Shown here: positions 53,680 through 61,788 of the stretch, piece by piece
Numbering within the stretch: position 1 is the stretch's first letter
How the letters are laid out: each line of letters starts with the position of its first letter
Assembly (NCBI GenBank): GCA_965207475.1
Contig: OZ242278.1
Span: 2,046,001 to 2,110,000, forward strand
From: WTFY01 sp011523795
Lineage (GTDB): Bacteria > Pseudomonadota > Gammaproteobacteria > UBA4575
Length of the DNA: 64,000 nucleotides
Reading direction: 5' to 3'
Program-made: the position numbers and the translations under genes
Notes under the pieces: generated by a model
Databases searched by the model: none
What the model was told of the DNA's origin: nothing
What the model saw: the letters and a program-made list of their open reading frames with translations, nothing else

Positions 53680-54777
53680 ATGTTTGGATTATTTGGCAGC
53701 GGTAAAAAAGACTGGCAAGCAAGTATCAATGCTGGTGAACACAAGTTTACTGTAAAAGCAGGAGATAACTTGCTCAATGCAGCATTGGGGCTTGGAATTC
53801 CTTGGCCGCACGACTGTCGGGTAGGTAGCTGTACTACTTGCAAGTGCATACTAAAAAGCGGCAAAACGAAGTCTCTTACTGATTTTTCGTATGTATTGGA
53901 TCCTGACCAACTAAACGAAGGATGGATTCTTGCATGTCAAACCCGGTTAAAAAGTGATGTTGAAGTAGAAGTTGAGCTGGAAGATGCATCCCGTGCTCAT
54001 CAAGTAGTTAAATTTGAGGGGTCTTTGAGCCGAATTACGAATTTGACACATGATATCAAGGAGATTGTTGTCACAGCTGACTACCATCTACCGGATCGCA
54101 GTGGAATTGCAGGCCAGTATGCCGAGATAGGTGCTTCTGGTATAAGCGCTCCGCGATCCTATTCATTTGCCAAGGCTCCCGAAAATGAAGCTGAAAATGA
54201 AATGACTTTTTTTGTACGCCTGGTCCCGGGTGGAGAATTTACTGAATGGCTATTCAAACAAGACCGTACAGGCGAAAAAGTCACTGTAGCAGGGCCTTAT
54301 GGCCAATTTTGGCTTCGACCAGGAGATGCCCAGATTGTTTGTATTGCTGGGGGTAGTGGAATAAGCTCAATCAAGGCAATTCTTGAGTCTGCAGTAAACG
54401 AGCAGGTTCAACGAAATTGCTTGTTCTTGTTCGGTGCAAGGACTCAAAAAGATCTGTATTGCTTGCAGGAAATGGACGATATTGGTACTGAATGGAATCA
54501 GAACCACTCATTTGAATTTATTCCCGTACTCAACATGGAACCTGAAGATAGTGATTGGAAAGGTGCTAGAGGATTGGTCACCGATCATTTGAAGTCGGCG
54601 TATATTGATACTGGCAAACTATCTTTAAAAGAGTCACAGGGCTACTTGTGTGGTCCCCCGCCTATGATTGATGCAGCAATTGAAGTTATGGTGGCTCAGG
54701 GGATGCAGGAAGATAATATTTACTTTGATAAGTTTCTGGACGCAAGTTCTATGCCGGGAGGACGTAGCAACAGTTAG
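53680..54777 (+). CDS. Ferredoxin-fused flavin reductase of a monooxygenase (XylA-like)
   Basis: 365 residues. Plant-type 2Fe-2S domain at about 11-105 with ligands in HDCRVGSCTTCKC and Cys near 88 (WILACQ). Then an FAD domain (about 110-210, RSYSFAKAP) and an NAD(P)H domain (about 220-355, IVCIAGGSGISSIKAIL and YLCGPPPMIDAAIEV). This is the architecture of XylA and other oxygenase reductases that move electrons from NADH through FAD and the 2Fe-2S site to the oxygenase. It should serve the AlkB/XylM-like enzyme upstream. Confidence 0.9.
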   Translation: MFGLFGSGKKDWQASINAGEHKFTVKAGDNLLNAALGLGIPWPHDCRVGSCTTCKCILKSGKTKSLTDFSYVLDPDQLNEGWILACQTRLKSDVEVEVELEDASRAHQVVKFEGSLSRITNLTHDIKEIVVTADYHLPDRSGIAGQYAEIGASGISAPRSYSFAKAPENEAENEMTFFVRLVPGGEFTEWLFKQDRTGEKVTVAGPYGQFWLRPGDAQIVCIAGGSGISSIKAILESAVNEQVQRNCLFLFGARTQKDLYCLQEMDDIGTEWNQNHSFEFIPVLNMEPEDSDWKGARGLVTDHLKSAYIDTGKLSLKESQGYLCGPPPMIDAAIEVMVAQGMQEDNIYFDKFLDASSMPGGRSNS

Positions 54778-54808
54778 CATGAGGTTGGAAAGTTCATAGG
54801 AGAAAAGT

Positions 54809-55024
54809 ATGCGTACAATTCAAGCTTTGTTTGTCATGGCATTATGGAGTGCTGTGTTTGTCGTGATACTACATTTCGGTGGCTTTGTAGAGAATCATCG
54901 TGATGTGTTATGGGCCTTGGGTGGCGCAGCGCTGCTTATCGTGATGCTTGTGGGAAATTTTTGGATATTTTTTGCTGTCGCCAAAGAAGATCCTTGGAGA
55001 TGGGGCAAAAACCAAGATAGCTAA
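54809..55024 (+). CDS. Small two-span membrane protein of the oxygenase cassette
   Basis: 71 residues, AGGAGA 6 bases before ATG. Two hydrophobic helices, about 5-25 (LFVMALWSAVFVVILHFGG) and 34-57 (LWALGGAALLIVMLVGNFWI), then a short charged tail (KEDPWRWGKNQDS). Not recognised. It starts 31 bases after the reductase gene, so it is likely co-transcribed and may be an assembly or anchoring subunit for the membrane oxygenase. That role is inferred from position. Confidence 0.65.
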   Translation: MRTIQALFVMALWSAVFVVILHFGGFVENHRDVLWALGGAALLIVMLVGNFWIFFAVAKEDPWRWGKNQDS

Positions 55025-55083
55025 GCGAAATAATTACTGCAGAAAAAAAGAGGAATTAAGCATATATCCTCGAATCATCTCGA

Positions 55084-56133
55084 TCACGTATAGTTTTGTT
55101 TTTCCTTGATTTCCTGGAGTGTTTTGCAGTCGATGCATAAGGTTGCGGTTGGGCGTGCCTCAAGTCTCTTGATACCAATCTCAACTCCACATGCTTCGCA
55201 GTAACCATATTCATCTGCATCAATAGCGGCTAGAGTCTGATTGATTTTTCTTACGAGCTTGCCTTCACGGTCACGTGTTCTTAGTTCTAGGCTAAACTCC
55301 TCCTCTTGTGTTGCCCTGTCAGCAGGGTCGGCGAACTGACTGGCGTCTTTTTTCATATGGTCTACTGTTCGACTGACTTCTTCAAGAAGTTCCTGCTTCC
55401 AGCGCAATAGAATGTTGCGAAAGTGGCCAAGCTGTTTTGGACTCATATAACTTTCACCACGGTGTGCGGTATAGGCAGGTATGCCTTCAACTGGGAGGGT
55501 AGCAGTAGCACGTTTTTTTAGAAGTTGTATGCGCTTTTTCTTTTTCTCTTCTTTAGCAGCAAGCAGTCTTTTCTCTTGTGACCTCGACTGAGATGATTTT
55601 GAAGTTACAGGTTTTCTTTTTCCTGCTTGTTTGGGTTTAGTGGCAGCAGGTTTTTTGGCAGTCGCACGCCGTTTAGTGGCAGCTTTCTTTTTAACAGTCA
55701 CTTTCGCGGCTGAAGGTTTCCTTGCAGCTGAAGGTTTTTTTGCGGCCGTACGGGTCTTAGCCCTTGATTTTGTTACAGGTTTTCTTTTTCCTGCTTGTTT
55801 GGGTTTAGTGGCAGCAGGTTTTTTGGCAGTCGCACGCCGTTTAGTGGCAGCTTTCTTTTTAACAGTCACTTTCGCGGCTGAAGGTTTCCTTGCAGCTGAA
55901 GGTTTTTTTGCGGCCGTACGGGTCTTAGCCCTTGATTTTGTTACAGGTTTTCTTTTTCCTGCTTGTTTGGGTTTAGTGGCAGCAGGTTTTTTGGCAGTCG
56001 CACGCCGTTTAGTGGCAGCTTTCTTTTTTGCTACTGCTTTACCGGCTGATTTTTTCCCAGCAGTACGTGGTTTGGTACTAGTCTTCTTTTTGACTGCTGT
56101 TTTTTTCCGGGTAACTGATTTTTTTGCGACCAT
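55084..56133 (-). CDS. DksA/TraR-type zinc-finger protein with histone H1-like N-terminal tail
   Basis: 349 residues. Residues 1-200 are almost wholly Lys, Ala, Arg, Thr and Pro (AKKPAATKPKQAGKRKP), as in eukaryotic histone H1 tails and bacterial H1-like proteins. Residues about 228-349 are a DksA-family domain: a helical part with YMSPKQLGHFRNILLRWKQE and a C4 zinc finger, YCEACGVEIG and LCIDCK. DksA acts on RNA polymerase with ppGpp, but the tail should bind DNA or RNA. The tail is made of 56-residue repeats coded by 168-bp DNA repeats. AGAGGG precedes ATG. Its gene runs toward the oxygenase cassette. Confidence 0.85.
   Translation of the reverse strand: MVAKKSVTRKKTAVKKKTSTKPRTAGKKSAGKAVAKKKAATKRRATAKKPAATKPKQAGKRKPVTKSRAKTRTAAKKPSAARKPSAAKVTVKKKAATKRRATAKKPAATKPKQAGKRKPVTKSRAKTRTAAKKPSAARKPSAAKVTVKKKAATKRRATAKKPAATKPKQAGKRKPVTSKSSQSRSQEKRLLAAKEEKKKKRIQLLKKRATATLPVEGIPAYTAHRGESYMSPKQLGHFRNILLRWKQELLEEVSRTVDHMKKDASQFADPADRATQEEEFSLELRTRDREGKLVRKINQTLAAIDADEYGYCEACGVEIGIKRLEARPTATLCIDCKTLQEIKEKQNYT
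55604..56028 (-). repeat. 168-bp tandem repeats inside the H1-like tail gene
   Basis: Copies start at 55604, 55772 and 55940, each marked by GTTACAGGTTTTCTTTTTCC, and are nearly identical; the third is partial (about 89 bases). The unit codes 56 residues, so the frame is kept. Such near-identical copies suggest recent expansion and likely length variation between strains. Confidence 0.9.
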
Positions 56134-56220
56134 AGATCCCTCTTCTCAAATCAGCCGCCTTGATACCAGATAATAAGCAGTCTGGCAAGAACCACCTGTG
56201 ATCAAATTGACGAATGTGTA

Positions 56221-56248
56221 TTTTTAAAATCATCTGGCAGGCCAGATG
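56221..56248 (-). terminator. Terminator of xseA
   Basis: CATCTGGC (56231-56238) and GCCAGATG (56241-56248) form a perfect 8-bp stem with a 2-base loop. On the minus strand it is followed by ATTTTAAAAA, about 10 bases after the xseA stop. Confidence 0.6.
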
Positions 56249-56257
56249 AGCAACATG

Positions 56258-57610
56258 TCAGTCTATATGCGCATTGAGGCGGCCCCTTGCCAGTCGAATG
56301 ATGATTGCGTCATCAGTGCAGGCTTGTTTTGTATCACGTAAAATTTTCCCGTCTTTCTTCAATGTAACTATTGAGTAACCCCTATTTAAAGTAGCTAGGG
56401 GACTGGCAGTGTCCAATGCGCAAACCTGTTTCTCAAGCTGATACCGAAGTTGCTCAATTCGTTTAGACAAAAGATTTTCCAGTTGCCAATACAAGTGCGA
56501 GAGAGTAATACGGGATTCATCCACATACGCTTTTGGAGACAACTTCTCAAATCGAATTAACAAGCTGACGAACCTTTTATCGTGGTCGGAAATTTGGTGG
56601 CTTGCGCCGCTAAGCAGACGCCTTTGAAGTTCTATTAGAAATTGCCTGTTATTCTGTACAGTCAGATTAGGGTGCAACTGATCAAGTCGTTTCGTTAACC
56701 AGTCCACTGTTTGATGGAGGTTGCCTACTGTCGTGTTGATCAGACGATTTAGAGTGTTACCACTGTGCTCAAGACTTTCAAGGACAGAGCCGGCATGTGG
56801 AACGACCATCTCGGCAGCTGCTGAAGGAGTTGGTGCACGCAGGTCTGCAACAAAATCTGCAATAGTAAAATCTACCTCATGTCCGATGCCTGTGACAATG
56901 GGTAGCTTCGAAGCAAAAATTGCACGTGCCACGGATTCTTCATTAAAGGCCCAAAGGTCTTCAATTGAACCGCCACCCCGCGCCAGTATAATCAACTCTC
57001 CCTCTCTGTTTTGATTGATGGCACGTATGGCTTCCACTACTGCGTCGGCACAAGCATCACCTTGTACTGGGGTAGCATATACCTGTATCTTGAGTAGTGG
57101 GAATCTTCTGCCCAGTACACTTAGAATGTCGCGAAGTGCAGCACCGGTAGCCGAAGTTATGATGCATAGTGATGCAGGGAAGGGAGGCAGAGTCTGCTTG
57201 TGTTTGGAACTGAATAATCCTTCCTCATCAAGCTTGCGTTTTAATGCTTCAAATCTGCGCTGTAAAACGCCGATACCCGCTTCTTCCATATGCTCTACTA
57301 TAAGTTGATATTCTCCTCGAGGCTCATACAGGCCGACACGCGCCTTCACGAGTACGCTCATTCCTTCTTTGGTCTGAAAGGCCAGGTGGCTGTTGGCATT
57401 CTGAAACATGACACTGCGTACCTGAGCATGCTCATCCTTCAGTGAGAAATACATGTGACCTGAAGCAGGTCGTGAGATGTTGGAGAGTTCTCCTTCCACC
57501 CAAAGCAATGGGAAAGTTTGCAGCAGCAGCTGTTTCACTGTCTGATTGAGTTCTTGAACAGAATAGACAGGATGTTTTTTATGAGTGAAATCTGACTGTG
57601 TGGGTTCCAT
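56258..57610 (-). CDS. xseA: Exodeoxyribonuclease VII large subunit
   Basis: 450 residues from ATG 57610; the frame is open upstream to 57931 but that would run through the guaB promoter. The N-terminal OB domain has YSVQELNQTVKQLLLQTFPL and ISRPASGHMYFSLKD. The catalytic core has ITSATGAALRDILSVLGRRF and ARGGGSIEDLWAFNEE, then GIGHEVDFTIADFVADLRAPT. Together with XseB it degrades single-stranded DNA in both directions. It is divergent from guaB, an order typical of gammaproteobacteria. xseB is not in this window. Confidence 0.96.
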   Translation of the reverse strand: MEPTQSDFTHKKHPVYSVQELNQTVKQLLLQTFPLLWVEGELSNISRPASGHMYFSLKDEHAQVRSVMFQNANSHLAFQTKEGMSVLVKARVGLYEPRGEYQLIVEHMEEAGIGVLQRRFEALKRKLDEEGLFSSKHKQTLPPFPASLCIITSATGAALRDILSVLGRRFPLLKIQVYATPVQGDACADAVVEAIRAINQNREGELIILARGGGSIEDLWAFNEESVARAIFASKLPIVTGIGHEVDFTIADFVADLRAPTPSAAAEMVVPHAGSVLESLEHSGNTLNRLINTTVGNLHQTVDWLTKRLDQLHPNLTVQNNRQFLIELQRRLLSGASHQISDHDKRFVSLLIRFEKLSPKAYVDESRITLSHLYWQLENLLSKRIEQLRYQLEKQVCALDTASPLATLNRGYSIVTLKKDGKILRDTKQACTDDAIIIRLARGRLNAHID

Positions 57611-57664
57611 AGGGATTGTACGGCTCTGCTGTCGTGAGCAGATTCTACCTAGTCTTAACGCAAG

Positions 57665-57693
57665 TTTACCGTGATATGTGCAATCCTTATAAT
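57665..57693 (+). promoter_or_regulatory. Promoter of guaB-guaA
   Basis: TTTACC (57665-57670) and TATAAT (57688-57693) with a 17-base spacer, 29 bases before the guaB start. Confidence 0.6.
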
Positions 57694-57721
57694 AAGCCAC
57701 TAATACGGCACAGGACCACTT

Positions 57722-59179
57722 ATGCAAATTAAATATGATGCTTTGACTTTTGATGATGTATCTCTGGTCCCGGCTTCCTCGAGCATTTTGCCGAGAGATG
57801 TAAGTCTTACTACGCAGCTTACCCGCAATATCAGTCTCAACATACCACTGCTTTCTTCTGCAATGGATACGGTGACCGAAGGTCGTCTTGCAATCTCGAT
57901 TGCCCAGGAAGGTGGACTCGGTGTGATTCACAAAAATCTTTCGATTTCAGACCAAATAAACGAGGTGCGGATGGTCAAGAAGTTTGAAAGCGGTGTAATC
58001 AAAGATCCTATATGTGTCGATCCCAGTAGCAGTATCGGTGAAGTATTGGAGCTCACTCGCAGAGAGAACATTTCAGGTGTACCTGTTGTGGAAGGTGAAT
58101 CTTTAGTAGGTATTGTGACCAGTCGCGATTTGCGGTTTGAAACCCGCAAGGATGAGCCAGTATCAAAGATAATGACAACCCAGGAAAATCTGGTCACCGT
58201 CAAAGAAGGTGCAGGAAAAGATGAGATCAAGGCCTTGCTGCATGTGCATCGCATAGAAAAAATCTTGGTAGTAAATGATAACTTTGAATTGCGAGGCCTG
58301 ATTACTGTGAAGGATATTCAGAAATCGACAGATTTTCCCCACGCATGCAAGGATGAAGAAGGGAGGCTGCTTGTTGGCGCTGCAGTGGGAGTCGGGCCTG
58401 ATAAAGAACAGCGTGTTCATGGACTGGTGCAGGCAGGCGCAGACGTGCTTGTAGTTGATACAGCTCACGGACATTCGAACGCTGTGTTTGAATGCATACG
58501 CTGGATCAAGGCTGAATATCCCAAAATTCAGGTTGTCGGCGGCAATATCGCAACAGGAGAAGCTGCAAAAGATCTTATCCAAGCAGGTGCTGATGCGGTT
58601 AAGGTTGGGATAGGGCCAGGTTCAATCTGTACAACAAGGATCGTAGCGGGTGTGGGCGTGCCGCAAATTAGTGCAATAGATAATGTACATCAGGCAATCA
58701 ATTCTGAAGTTCCAATCATCGCTGACGGTGGTATACGCTATTCAGGTGACGTGGCCAAAGCAATTGCAGCGGGTGCCAATGCCGTCATGATTGGGGGTCT
58801 TTTTGCAGGTACCAAAGAGGCGCCGGGCGAAGTCGAGCTTTATCAGGGTCGTTCTTACAAGACTTATCGTGGTATGGGTTCCTTGTCAGCTATGCAGGAA
58901 GGTTCTGGAGATCGTTATTTCCAGGATGAAGGTTCTGGAAAAGGTAAATTTGTTCCTGAAGGAATCGAGGGGCGGGTACCCTACAGAGGAACTGTAGTTA
59001 CTATCATTCAACAGCTTATAGGCGGTTTACGTTCAAGCATGGGCTACGTAGGCTGTTCAGAAATTGAAGAAATGCGAACCAAGCCGGAGTTTGTGAAAAT
59101 TTCATCTGCAGGGTTCCGCGAAAGCCATGTGCATGATGTAACAATCACCAAAGAAGCACCCAATTACCACCTTGAATGA
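57722..59179 (+). CDS. guaB: IMP dehydrogenase
   Basis: 485 residues. TIM barrel with two CBS domains (about 95-205, MTTQENLVTVKEGAGKDE) inserted after the first strands. The catalytic Cys is in IGPGSICTTRIVAGVG, the flap has MGSLSAMQEGSGDRYFQ, and the substrate loop contains DGGIRYSGDVAKAIAAGANA. It oxidises IMP to XMP with NAD, the first step to GMP; the next gene does the second. Confidence 0.98.
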   Translation: MQIKYDALTFDDVSLVPASSSILPRDVSLTTQLTRNISLNIPLLSSAMDTVTEGRLAISIAQEGGLGVIHKNLSISDQINEVRMVKKFESGVIKDPICVDPSSSIGEVLELTRRENISGVPVVEGESLVGIVTSRDLRFETRKDEPVSKIMTTQENLVTVKEGAGKDEIKALLHVHRIEKILVVNDNFELRGLITVKDIQKSTDFPHACKDEEGRLLVGAAVGVGPDKEQRVHGLVQAGADVLVVDTAHGHSNAVFECIRWIKAEYPKIQVVGGNIATGEAAKDLIQAGADAVKVGIGPGSICTTRIVAGVGVPQISAIDNVHQAINSEVPIIADGGIRYSGDVAKAIAAGANAVMIGGLFAGTKEAPGEVELYQGRSYKTYRGMGSLSAMQEGSGDRYFQDEGSGKGKFVPEGIEGRVPYRGTVVTIIQQLIGGLRSSMGYVGCSEIEEMRTKPEFVKISSAGFRESHVHDVTITKEAPNYHLE

Positions 59180-59230
59180 AGTAGTTGGGCTGCTGGCAGT
59201 TACATCCATCTACTCTGTTAGCATGAAGTA

Positions 59231-60805
59231 ATGACTGATATTCAAGCGGACAAGGTATTGATTCTGGATTTTGGGTCCCAATATACCCAATTGATCGCCA
59301 GGTGCATCCGTGAACTTGGCACGTACTGTGAAATACACCCTTGTGATGTCTCAGTTGAAATGATCAAGGCTTTTCAACCAAAAGGTATCGTCTTATCAGG
59401 GGGCCCGGAATCAGTCGCTGCCAATGATTCGTTCTATGAAGTTGAGCCGGTATTTGATCAGGGTGTGCCTGTGCTAGGTATTTGCTATGGCATGCATGCC
59501 ATGGCAAAACAAATGGGAGGGGAAGTAAAGGTTTCAGGGCTGCGGGAATTTGGTTATGCCCAGGTCAGGATGGAATCAGACTCCGAATTGCTTGACGGCA
59601 TCAGCGACAGCAGGATGCAAAATGGAACTTGTGTCTTGGATGTCTGGATGTCTCACGGTGACCAGGTGGTAAGACTTCCTGATGGATTTAGAGTTATAGG
59701 GAGCACAAGTAGTTCTCCTATTGCAGCTATTGCAAACGAACAGAAAAGATTGTTCGGCCTGCAGTTTCACCCTGAAGTCACACATACTAAACAGGGCAGA
59801 AGGATTCTGAAGCGGTTTGTACATTCGATATGCGGTTGTGACACGAATTGGACAACTACAAATGTCATTCGGGAATACAGCGAGAGAATAAAGCTTCGGG
59901 TGGGCAGCGATAAGGTTTTGCTGGCATTATCTGGGGGAGTTGACTCATCTGTTGTCGCTGCACTTCTGCACGAGGCGGTAGGTGATCAGTTAACGTGTAT
60001 TTTTGTTGATACAGGCCTGATGCGTCTAAATGAGGGCGATATGATTATGCAGGCTTTTGACCGGCACTTGGGAGTGAAGGTCATCCGTGTTAATGCAGAG
60101 CAGCAATTTTTCAGTGCGCTCAAAGGAGTTGAAGATCCAGAAAAAAAACGAATCATGATAGGGAATCTGTTTATCAAAACCTTTGAGTGTGAAGCTGAAA
60201 AACTCCGTGATGTCAAGTGGCTTGCACAGGGAACGATCTATCCGGATGTCATCGAGTCTGCAGGCGCAGCAACAGGTAAAGCACACTTGATCAAGTCCCA
60301 TCACAACGTAGCGGGATTGCCAAAAAATATGACGTTGAAGCTTATTGAGCCACTTAAAGAATTGTTTAAGGACGAAGTTCGTAAGATAGGTCTTGAACTC
60401 GGATTACCCAGTGAGATTGTTTCTCGACATCCATTTCCTGGGCCAGGTCTCGGGGTACGCATATTAGGCTCTGTAAATAAGAAGCTTGCAGACCTGCTGA
60501 GACATGCAGATGACATTTTTATTTCTGAACTCAAGCAAAATTCCTTGTATGACCAGGTTTCGCAGGCCTTTGCAGTACTCTTGCCGGTAAAGTCCGTAGG
60601 TGTCATGGGTGACGGCAGGAGGTATGAAAATGTGATTGCTCTACGTGCTGTAGAGACTACTGATTTTATGACTGCAAGCTGGGCGCGGCTTCCTTATGAG
60701 TTTCTTGATCATGTCTCGAGGCGAATCATCAATGAAGTCAGTGGAATTTCCAGAGTGACTTACGATATTTCTGGGAAGCCCCCTGCCACAATTGAGTGGG
60801 AGTGA
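59231..60805 (+). CDS. guaA: GMP synthase (glutamine-hydrolysing)
   Basis: 524 residues, the standard length. Class I glutamine amidotransferase domain at about 1-205 with nucleophile Cys in GICYGMHAMAKQMGG and the His-Glu in FGLQFHPEVTH. ATP pyrophosphatase P-loop LALSGGVDSSVVAALLHEA follows near 235, then the dimerisation domain with the C-terminal PPATIEWE. It converts XMP to GMP. It is 51 bases after guaB in a two-gene operon. Confidence 0.98.
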   Translation: MTDIQADKVLILDFGSQYTQLIARCIRELGTYCEIHPCDVSVEMIKAFQPKGIVLSGGPESVAANDSFYEVEPVFDQGVPVLGICYGMHAMAKQMGGEVKVSGLREFGYAQVRMESDSELLDGISDSRMQNGTCVLDVWMSHGDQVVRLPDGFRVIGSTSSSPIAAIANEQKRLFGLQFHPEVTHTKQGRRILKRFVHSICGCDTNWTTTNVIREYSERIKLRVGSDKVLLALSGGVDSSVVAALLHEAVGDQLTCIFVDTGLMRLNEGDMIMQAFDRHLGVKVIRVNAEQQFFSALKGVEDPEKKRIMIGNLFIKTFECEAEKLRDVKWLAQGTIYPDVIESAGAATGKAHLIKSHHNVAGLPKNMTLKLIEPLKELFKDEVRKIGLELGLPSEIVSRHPFPGPGLGVRILGSVNKKLADLLRHADDIFISELKQNSLYDQVSQAFAVLLPVKSVGVMGDGRRYENVIALRAVETTDFMTASWARLPYEFLDHVSRRIINEVSGISRVTYDISGKPPATIEWE

Positions 60806-60853
60806 ACTGTACTGTCGATATCAGGAACACATTTTGCTGACGACAAATTCTGG

Positions 60854-61282
60854 ATGCGTGAAGCATTGGATTTGGCACAGCAAGCTCAGGTGTGCGATGA
60901 GGTACCGGTAGGTGCAGTGGTTGTACAGGATGGTTGTATCATAGGGAAAGGATTCAATCAGCCTATACGTGCAAATGATCCAAGTGCACATGCTGAAATA
61001 GTTGCCATCCGTCTTGCTGCCAGGCATTTGGGAAATTATCGAATGCCAGGTACTACCTTATTTGTAACCTTGGAACCCTGCGTGATGTGTGTCGGTGCAA
61101 TTCTTCAGGCTAGAATCCAAAGGCTGGTATTCGGCGCCCATGATCCTAGTACGGGAGCAGCAGGTTCTGTATTCAATCTGATGTCTGACCGAAGGCATAA
61201 CCATGCTGTTGAAATTACTGGAGGGATCTTGGAACGGGAGTGTAGCTTGCTGCTAAAAGAATTTTTCAGGTTGCGTAGATAA
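60854..61282 (+). CDS. tadA: tRNA adenosine(34) deaminase TadA
   Basis: 142 residues from ATG 60854. Zinc deaminase motifs: NDPSAHAEIVAIRLAARHLG (His and Glu) and TLEPCVMCVGAILQARI (two Cys). It makes inosine at the wobble position of tRNA-Arg. The in-frame sequence just before the ATG reads DDKFW, which matches the normal N-terminus of TadA (x-x-W-M-R), so the real start is probably upstream at a non-standard codon such as CTG 60812, with GGGAG before it. No ATG, GTG or TTG exists in frame after the guaA stop. Confidence 0.9.
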   Translation: MREALDLAQQAQVCDEVPVGAVVVQDGCIIGKGFNQPIRANDPSAHAEIVAIRLAARHLGNYRMPGTTLFVTLEPCVMCVGAILQARIQRLVFGAHDPSTGAAGSVFNLMSDRRHNHAVEITGGILERECSLLLKEFFRLRR

Positions 61283-61788
61283 ATAAAATCATATAAATAA
61301 CAAAAATATAGAGGATATTTTATAATTTATTTCTTATATTTAGCTAAGGGTTCTGCAGGACTCGTAAATTCTTACGTATATCTTGGTATGAAATGATTTG
61401 CTTGAAAAACAGTACGTGGATAAATTGGTAGGAGAAAACAAAAAATCTATAAATTACATCCTTGAAAAAATTTTAGAATAAATCGCAATCTGTGCATACA
61501 ATGCTTGCAAAGCATTGGTTTACTGGTGTAAGTTTACAGCCTACCGAAAGCTGCGAATTAGAAAGAAAAATCGAGCTTCAGGAAATAAAACAATAAGAAT
61601 TACAGTTGATGTTTAAGCCCTATTGCTCTAGGTAAGCGAAAGCATAAGGGAAGAAAAAAATAAGTCAGGCGAGTGGAATTAAACCATACTGTAAGTTTTG
61701 AGATTTCAAAATTGACAAATTGGAAGTTAGCGTCTTGCAATGAGCAGCTAGCTTGCATCAAGAATTCCAGAAAAGGAATGTAGCTTTC
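61283..61788 (+). promoter_or_regulatory. AT-rich intergenic region with inverted repeat
   Basis: About 506 bases, the most AT-rich stretch in the window. No gene seen. A perfect 7-bp inverted repeat AATGCTT-GCA-AAGCATT lies at 61500-61516, and a second stem-like element is near 61618-61652 (CCCT..TGCT against AGCA..AGGG). Both are suitable sites for a regulator of the acyl-CoA synthetase and Liv transporter genes that follow. Confidence 0.4.

Noticed and set aside
55604..56028. CRISPR-like array
   Set aside because: The 168-bp units are direct, adjacent and coding, with no spacers and no cas genes.
55631..56173. Plus-strand hydrophobic repeat protein of 180 codons
   Set aside because: It is the antisense of the Lys/Ala repeat tail; AAG codons read backward as Leu and Phe give a false membrane-like sequence.
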